From NCBI GenBank assembly GCA_035556135.1, contig DATMFO010000003.1:124001-188000 (forward strand): a stretch of DNA of 64,000 bases. The letters are read 5' to 3'. Shown piece after piece: positions 59,924 through 64,000 of this stretch. Made by a program: the position numbers and the translations under genes. Positions within the stretch are counted from its first letter, which is position 1. The number at the start of each line of letters is the position of its first letter. The stretch is from ZC4RG30 sp035556135 (GTDB taxonomy: Bacteria; Pseudomonadota; Gammaproteobacteria; Steroidobacterales; Steroidobacteraceae). Under the pieces are notes generated by a model. The model worked only from the letters and a program-made list of their open reading frames with translations, had not been told where the DNA came from and ran no database searches.

Positions 59924-61504
59924 TCAGCGGCGGGCGCTTCCCTTGCCCTGCGCCACCAGCTTCTCGATCAGCGCCATCGTGCGCGGACTGGGTTCCGGCG
60001 GCGTGGAGGGAATGGTGACACCGGCGGCCCAGGTGTAGGCCGTGCGGCCGACCTTGTCCTTGATGTCGAGCCGCGCGCCGTGGTCCACGAGGTAGGAAAT
60101 CACGTTATCTGACCAGCGGAATGCGGCGCCGTGCACGGCCACCAGGCCCATGTCATTGGCCTCGTTCACGTCGGCGCCCAGCTCCACCAGCATCTTCACC
60201 GCTTCAAGCTGCGCTGCCTCGCCGCCGGGAATGAAGGTCTGTCCGCGCACCCAGCCGACGCCGGCGGCCGCCATCAGCGGTGAGGAGCCGTGGTACGTCT
60301 TCAGCAGCGGATCGGCGCCATGCTTCAGCAGCAGGCGCATCAATGGCAGGTCGTTGTTCAGTGAGGCGCGATAGAGGGCCGTTTCCCCGACTGTGGGCAC
60401 GTAGCTCATGTTGAATGCATGGCCGCCCATGCGGGGCGGGAAATGCTCCAGCCTTGCGTCGGGCTCCGCGCCTTTCTCCAGCAGCATCGTGATCACTTCG
60501 AGCGCTGCCTCGCGATCCACGCCATTGGTGGTGGCATTGGCGGAGCTCACGTCACGGTTGCGGCTCTCGGTGGCCGCCCACAGGGGGCGTCGGCCATACC
60601 AGTCGGCGGCGTTGACGTTCGCGCCGGCCTGGATCAGCAGCCTGGCGATGTCATGGTGGTCATTGCTCACCGCCATCAGCAGCGGCGTGATGCCGTTGTA
60701 ATCGGCCAGTTCATGGTCGGCACCCGCCTGCACCAGCAGCTTCGCGGCCTCGAGCTGGCCATCGCGCGCGGCGTAGAGCAGGGCGGTGAACTTGCCCGTG
60801 CCCGCCAGGCGCTGTCCCTCCGGCGGCACGCCACTGCGCACCATGCCCTCGCCGGTGGAGCCGCCGCCCGCCCCGGGCGCACGTATGGTGGGTTCGGGTC
60901 CCGGCGGCGTCAGGTGGTTGAGTCCGGCGTGCGCCGCGATGAGCGCGGCCACCACTGGCGTGCGGCCGGAACGCACGGCGATCATCAGCGCGTCTTGTCC
61001 CAGCTGCGGCTCCACGTAATTGAGGTCGGCGCCGGCGGCGACCAATGCGCTGGCCATCTCGCCGTCGCCATACCTTGCCGCCAGCATAAGCAGGGATTCC
61101 CTGGCTTCATCAAGCGCCCTCGCGTCCGCGCCGCGCGCCAGCAGCAGCTTCGTGATCGCGGTGTCACCACTGGTGACTGCCAGCTGCAGCGGCGAAATGC
61201 CGGCCACATTGCGCGTGGCAACGTCGATTCCGGCATCAAGAAGGGCCTGCACGACTGCGGCCTCGCCGGCATGGATGGCGAAGTGCAGGGCAGTGGAGCC
61301 CTCGGTGCCCGCGGCATCCAGCTCCACGTCCGGCTGGCGAGCCATGGCCTGCACTGCGGGCCAGTCCTGGCTGCGCGCGGCCTCGGCAATGCTGGAATAG
61401 GCCGGAGCGGCCGGTGCGGCGTTGCTCTTCGGTTGTGCGGCGTGCGCCCCTGCAACAAGCAGCGTTGCTATCGCGGCGCCGGCGAGGAGGGCGCGCAGCT
61501 TCAC
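59924..61504 (-). CDS. Exported ankyrin-repeat protein
   Basis: 526-residue protein with a signal peptide (LLAGAAIATLLVAGAHA) and about ten ankyrin repeats spanning residues 60-500, recognisable by repeats such as GSTALHFAIHAGEAAVVQAL, GISPLQLAVTSGDTAITKLL and GITPLLMAVSNDHHDIARLL. A Gly/Pro-rich loop (about residues 205-230) breaks the array. Ankyrin proteins next to DUF1552 and DUF1592 genes recur in this bacterial group; they probably serve as a periplasmic scaffold. ATG 61504 overlaps the DUF1552 stop. Confidence 0.85.
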   Translation of the reverse strand: MKLRALLAGAAIATLLVAGAHAAQPKSNAAPAAPAYSSIAEAARSQDWPAVQAMARQPDVELDAAGTEGSTALHFAIHAGEAAVVQALLDAGIDVATRNVAGISPLQLAVTSGDTAITKLLLARGADARALDEARESLLMLAARYGDGEMASALVAAGADLNYVEPQLGQDALMIAVRSGRTPVVAALIAAHAGLNHLTPPGPEPTIRAPGAGGGSTGEGMVRSGVPPEGQRLAGTGKFTALLYAARDGQLEAAKLLVQAGADHELADYNGITPLLMAVSNDHHDIARLLIQAGANVNAADWYGRRPLWAATESRNRDVSSANATTNGVDREAALEVITMLLEKGAEPDARLEHFPPRMGGHAFNMSYVPTVGETALYRASLNNDLPLMRLLLKHGADPLLKTYHGSSPLMAAAGVGWVRGQTFIPGGEAAQLEAVKMLVELGADVNEANDMGLVAVHGAAFRWSDNVISYLVDHGARLDIKDKVGRTAYTWAAGVTIPSTPPEPSPRTMALIEKLVAQGKGSARR

Positions 61505-62787
61505 AGTGTGAGGACCCCGTTGCTGTCGCCGAATTTCTCTGTCGGCACGCCCAGCTTGTTCAGCATCGCGGCGTGCAGGTTGGCCAGCGGCGTGCCGTCG
61601 GGAACGCGGATGTGGCGCCCGCCCTGCAGCGTGCCCGAGCCGCGCCCGATCAGCGCGATGGGCAGCGGCGCATGGTCATGGTTGTTGCCATCGGCGATGC
61701 CGCTGCCATAGAGCACCATCGAGTGGTCCAGCAGGTTGCCATCACCGTCCGGCGTCGCCTTGAGCTTGTCGATGAGGTATTTCAGCTGCGTCACGTGGTA
61801 GGCGTTGAGCACCGCAAAGCGGTCCTTGTTGGCCTGGATGCTGGAATGGTGCGAGAGGTTGTGGAAGGCATCGCGCACGCCGCTGTTCGGGTAGGTGGTG
61901 CCGCTGATCTCGCGCGCGATCATCAGCGTCGAAACGCGCGTGATGTCGGCCTGCCAGGCCAGCACCTGCAGGTCGAACATCAGCTGGATGTGCTGCTCGA
62001 AACTGGCAGGAATGCCGGCCGGGCGCGAGGGCACTTTCATGCCGTCGGGCAGCTGGCTGGCCAGCTGTATGCGCCGCTCGATCTCGCGCACATCGGTGAG
62101 GTACTGGTCCACACGCGCGGCGTCCTGGCCGCCCAGCGTGCGGCGCAGGGACCCGATGTCCGACATCACCGAATCCAGCAGCGAGGCGGCCTGCTCGCGC
62201 CGCGCGCTGCGCTCGGCCTCCGTGCTGCCCTGGCCGAAGACCTTCTCGAACACCACCTGCGGGTTCCTCTGCATCGGCAGCGGCGTGGTGGCCGAGGACC
62301 AGGACATGGTGCGGCCGTCCTCGATGGTGAGCTCGAGCGAGGGCAGGGGAGACTTCTGGCCGATACCCCGTGCGGCAACCTGGTCCACCGAGACGCCCAT
62401 GCGGTTGGGATCTTCGCTCACATCAACGCAGTTGAGGAAGGTGGCCGATGCGCGCGCATGGTTGGCGGCCGCGGAGCCATCCGTGCCATAGCCTGTCTGC
62501 AGGCGCAGGCCGCTGATGATGTTCAGGTAGTCGCGGTGGGCTTCCAGGGGCTTGAGGATCTCGGGGAACTCGAAGTCGCGGCCCTCGGTGGCGGGCGTCC
62601 ACTTGGCCATGGTCTTGCCATGCGGGATGTACACCGCGGCGTAGCGCGTGCGCGGCGCAGCCGCTGACTGCGCAAAGGCAGTGGCTGCAGGCAGCATGGC
62701 ATCCAGCAGCGGCAGCGCAATGGCAATGCCGCCCGCGCCCCGCAGCACGTGGCGGCGCGAAATATGCTTTCTGGTGATGAAGTTCAT
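61501..62787 (-). CDS. DUF1552 family Tat-exported protein
   Basis: 428-residue DUF1552 protein. A Tat leader with ISRRHVLRGAGGIAIALPLL opens the protein; AVYIPHGKTMAKWTPA, MVLYGSGIADGNNHDHAPLP and the C-terminal NLHAAMLNKLGVPTEKFGDS are family signatures. The fold resembles alkaline phosphatase/sulfatase-like exported enzymes, but activity is unknown. It is encoded next to a DUF1592 protein, a pairing well known from planctomycetes and some proteobacteria. Confidence 0.92.
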   Translation of the reverse strand: MNFITRKHISRRHVLRGAGGIAIALPLLDAMLPAATAFAQSAAAPRTRYAAVYIPHGKTMAKWTPATEGRDFEFPEILKPLEAHRDYLNIISGLRLQTGYGTDGSAAANHARASATFLNCVDVSEDPNRMGVSVDQVAARGIGQKSPLPSLELTIEDGRTMSWSSATTPLPMQRNPQVVFEKVFGQGSTEAERSARREQAASLLDSVMSDIGSLRRTLGGQDAARVDQYLTDVREIERRIQLASQLPDGMKVPSRPAGIPASFEQHIQLMFDLQVLAWQADITRVSTLMIAREISGTTYPNSGVRDAFHNLSHHSSIQANKDRFAVLNAYHVTQLKYLIDKLKATPDGDGNLLDHSMVLYGSGIADGNNHDHAPLPIALIGRGSGTLQGGRHIRVPDGTPLANLHAAMLNKLGVPTEKFGDSNGVLTL

Positions 62788-62813
62788 GTTGGCCCCCGCA
62801 GGTCTTATTGCTG

Positions 62814-64000
62814 CTATTTGCTGCTTGCCGCCACCAGCGCCGGGCCGGTGGCCGCCCGCTGCTGGAACGGCACGCTCTCGATGATGTTCGTGATCAGTGT
62901 GGCCAGGCGGAAGTCATCCGCGCGGCTGCGGCGCACGATCTCGCGCACGGTGGGCTGGTCGGCATGCGTCACTGCCCGGCCCAGCGCATAGGTCATCAGC
63001 TTCTCGGTGAAGGCGATGACATAGATGTCACTGCTGCGTACGAGCGCCGCGCGCAGGTCATCGGGACCTCCGATGGCCGTGCCATCCACCATGGTGCCCT
63101 GTGCGTCGATGGGCAGTCCGCCGTCCTCGGTGCGCAGGCGGCCGGTCTTGTCGAAGGGTTCCATTGCGAAGCCGATGGGATCGATCACGGCGTGGCAGCT
63201 GCGGCAGGACGGATTTTCCCGATGCGCTTCGAGCCGCGCGCGCAGCGTGGCCGGCCCGTCCAGGTGCACCGACTGGTCCAGGTTGGTCTCGACGCCCGGC
63301 GGCGGATTCGGCACCGGCAGTCCCAGCAGGTTTTCCAGCACCCACTTGCCGCGCGTCACGGGCGAGGTGCGGTCGGCCACGGAAGTGACAGTGAGGATGC
63401 TGGCCTGGCCCAGCACGCCGCGGCGCGGGCTGTTGGCCGGCAGCTCCGCGCGACGCATGCCGGCGCCGCGGATGCCCTCGATGCCGTAGTGCCTGGCGAG
63501 CCGCTCGTTGAGAAAGGTGTAGTCGGTGTCGAGCAGGGTGGTGATGGGCCTGTTCTCGCGCAGGACGCTGCCGAAGAGCAGTTCGGTCTCTTCCTGCATG
63601 GCACGGCGCAGGCTGTTGTCGAAGGCCGGATCGTCAGGCGCCACCGTTGCCAGGGCGCGCAGGCCCAGCCACTGCGCCGCAAAGTTGCGCGTCAGCGCAC
63701 CGGACTTCGGATCCGCCAGCATGCGGTTGACCTGCTTCCTGAGTTCCGCGGAGCGGCCCAGCTTGCCGGCGCTGGCCAGTTGCAGCAGTTCGTCGTCGGG
63801 CACGCTGCTCCACAGGAAGAAGGAAAGACGCGAGGCCAGCTCCAGGTCGCTCACGCGGTACGCGCGGCCGGCGACCGCATTGGCGGGATCGGCTTCCACC
63901 TTGAAGAGGAAGCGTGGGTCCACCAGCACGCGTGCCACGGCGTACTGGATGCCCACATCGAAGTCGCCGCGGCCGCGCCCGTCGCGGAAGGCAGCCAGCA
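62814..64000 (-). CDS. DUF1592/DUF1588/DUF1585 heme-binding exported protein, 3' part
   Basis: The open frame continues beyond the window's right end, so only the C-terminal 395 residues or so are seen. DUF1592 (VLVDPRFLFKVEADP; LASRLSFFLWSSVPDDELL), DUF1588 (RRGVLGQASILTVTSVADRT with PVTRGKWVLENLLG) and DUF1585 (C-terminal IVRRSRADDFRLATLITNII) occur in order. A CRSCH motif in DUF1588 can bind heme c. An in-frame ATG at 63956 is internal. The upstream part probably carries a PSD1-type cytochrome and signal peptide. Operon with the DUF1552 gene. Confidence 0.92.
   Translation of the reverse strand, partial: LAAFRDGRGRGDFDVGIQYAVARVLVDPRFLFKVEADPANAVAGRAYRVSDLELASRLSFFLWSSVPDDELLQLASAGKLGRSAELRKQVNRMLADPKSGALTRNFAAQWLGLRALATVAPDDPAFDNSLRRAMQEETELLFGSVLRENRPITTLLDTDYTFLNERLARHYGIEGIRGAGMRRAELPANSPRRGVLGQASILTVTSVADRTSPVTRGKWVLENLLGLPVPNPPPGVETNLDQSVHLDGPATLRARLEAHRENPSCRSCHAVIDPIGFAMEPFDKTGRLRTEDGGLPIDAQGTMVDGTAIGGPDDLRAALVRSSDIYVIAFTEKLMTYALGRAVTHADQPTVREIVRRSRADDFRLATLITNIIESVPFQQRAATGPALVAASSK

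Overview
The window is GC-rich (roughly two-thirds G+C by eye), gene-dense DNA from a Gram-negative chromosome. The gene order trpS-scpA-scpB, ubiG-gyrA, serC-serA-pheA-hisC-aroA-cmk-rpsA-ihfB, together with UbiG, Fur-type boxes, TonB and an outer-membrane porin, points to a gammaproteobacterium. The secreted flavocytochrome genes and the DUF1552/DUF1592 and ankyrin proteins suggest the Nevskiales/Steroidobacterales side of that class. That placement is inference. I saw no tRNA, rRNA, CRISPR array, IS element or prophage.

Layout. 1-4928 (+): end of a Tad pilus locus (secretin CpaC/RcpA, ATPase CpaF/TadA, TadB, TadC, a DUF192 protein, a TadE-like pseudopilin), chained by ATGA-type overlaps. 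4912-6547 (-): PpiC-type isomerase, BolA, YciB. 6661-10406 (+): trpS, scpA, scpB and a pseudouridine synthase relative that seems to have lost its catalytic Asp. 10426-13746 (+): a Tat-exported intradiol-dioxygenase-like protein and a REC-GAF-GGDEF-EAL protein with a degenerate GGDEF motif. 13733-15856 (-): SDR oxidoreductase, gph, ubiG. 15971-18598: gyrA. 18711-22553 (+): iron island (TonB-dependent receptor, PiuC-like oxygenase, TonB) with a strong Fur box. 22627-31042 (+): serine, aromatic and histidine synthesis genes leading into cmk-rpsA-ihfB. 31154-32456: ComEA-like protein and galU.

32453-36407: a probable phenol-oxidation cluster (DUF3237, VAO/PCMH-type flavoprotein, c-type cytochrome, an unknown exported protein, and a convergent secreted DUF8021-like protein). 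36408-36851 is the only long non-coding stretch. It holds a clear cyclic-di-GMP-I (GEMM-I) riboswitch and a perfect 20-bp palindrome, ahead of a secreted protein with a CBM6/35-like domain.

38383-55213 is a urea island. On the minus strand, in transcription order, lie a porin, urtABCDE, ureD, ureA, ureB, ureC, ureE, ureF and a HupE/UreJ protein. ureG is separate. Between ureG and the porin, on the plus strand, sit a 1126-residue protein fusing an NCS1-type nucleobase/cation permease to a Cys cluster, a histidine kinase and a receiver, and a LuxR-type response regulator. The divergent promoter region next to them carries repeated TGACGTAG sites. This looks like a transporter-type sensor controlling urea scavenging, and it is the most interesting system in the window.

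55315-57981: an ECF42-type sigma factor with two YCII-family proteins, a recognisable ECF promoter and a VOC protein. 58110-59922: an exported c-type heme protein and an NsrR-type Rrf2 regulator. 59924-64000 (-): ankyrin-repeat exported protein, DUF1552 protein and a DUF1592/1588/1585 protein that runs off the window.

Three c-di-GMP-linked elements (riboswitch, EAL protein, Tad pilus) suggest a surface-attachment programme. Several genes (trpS, yciB, ubiG, the YCII gene at 57126 and the heme protein at 58110) have a -10 box 6-8 nt before the start codon and may be leaderless.
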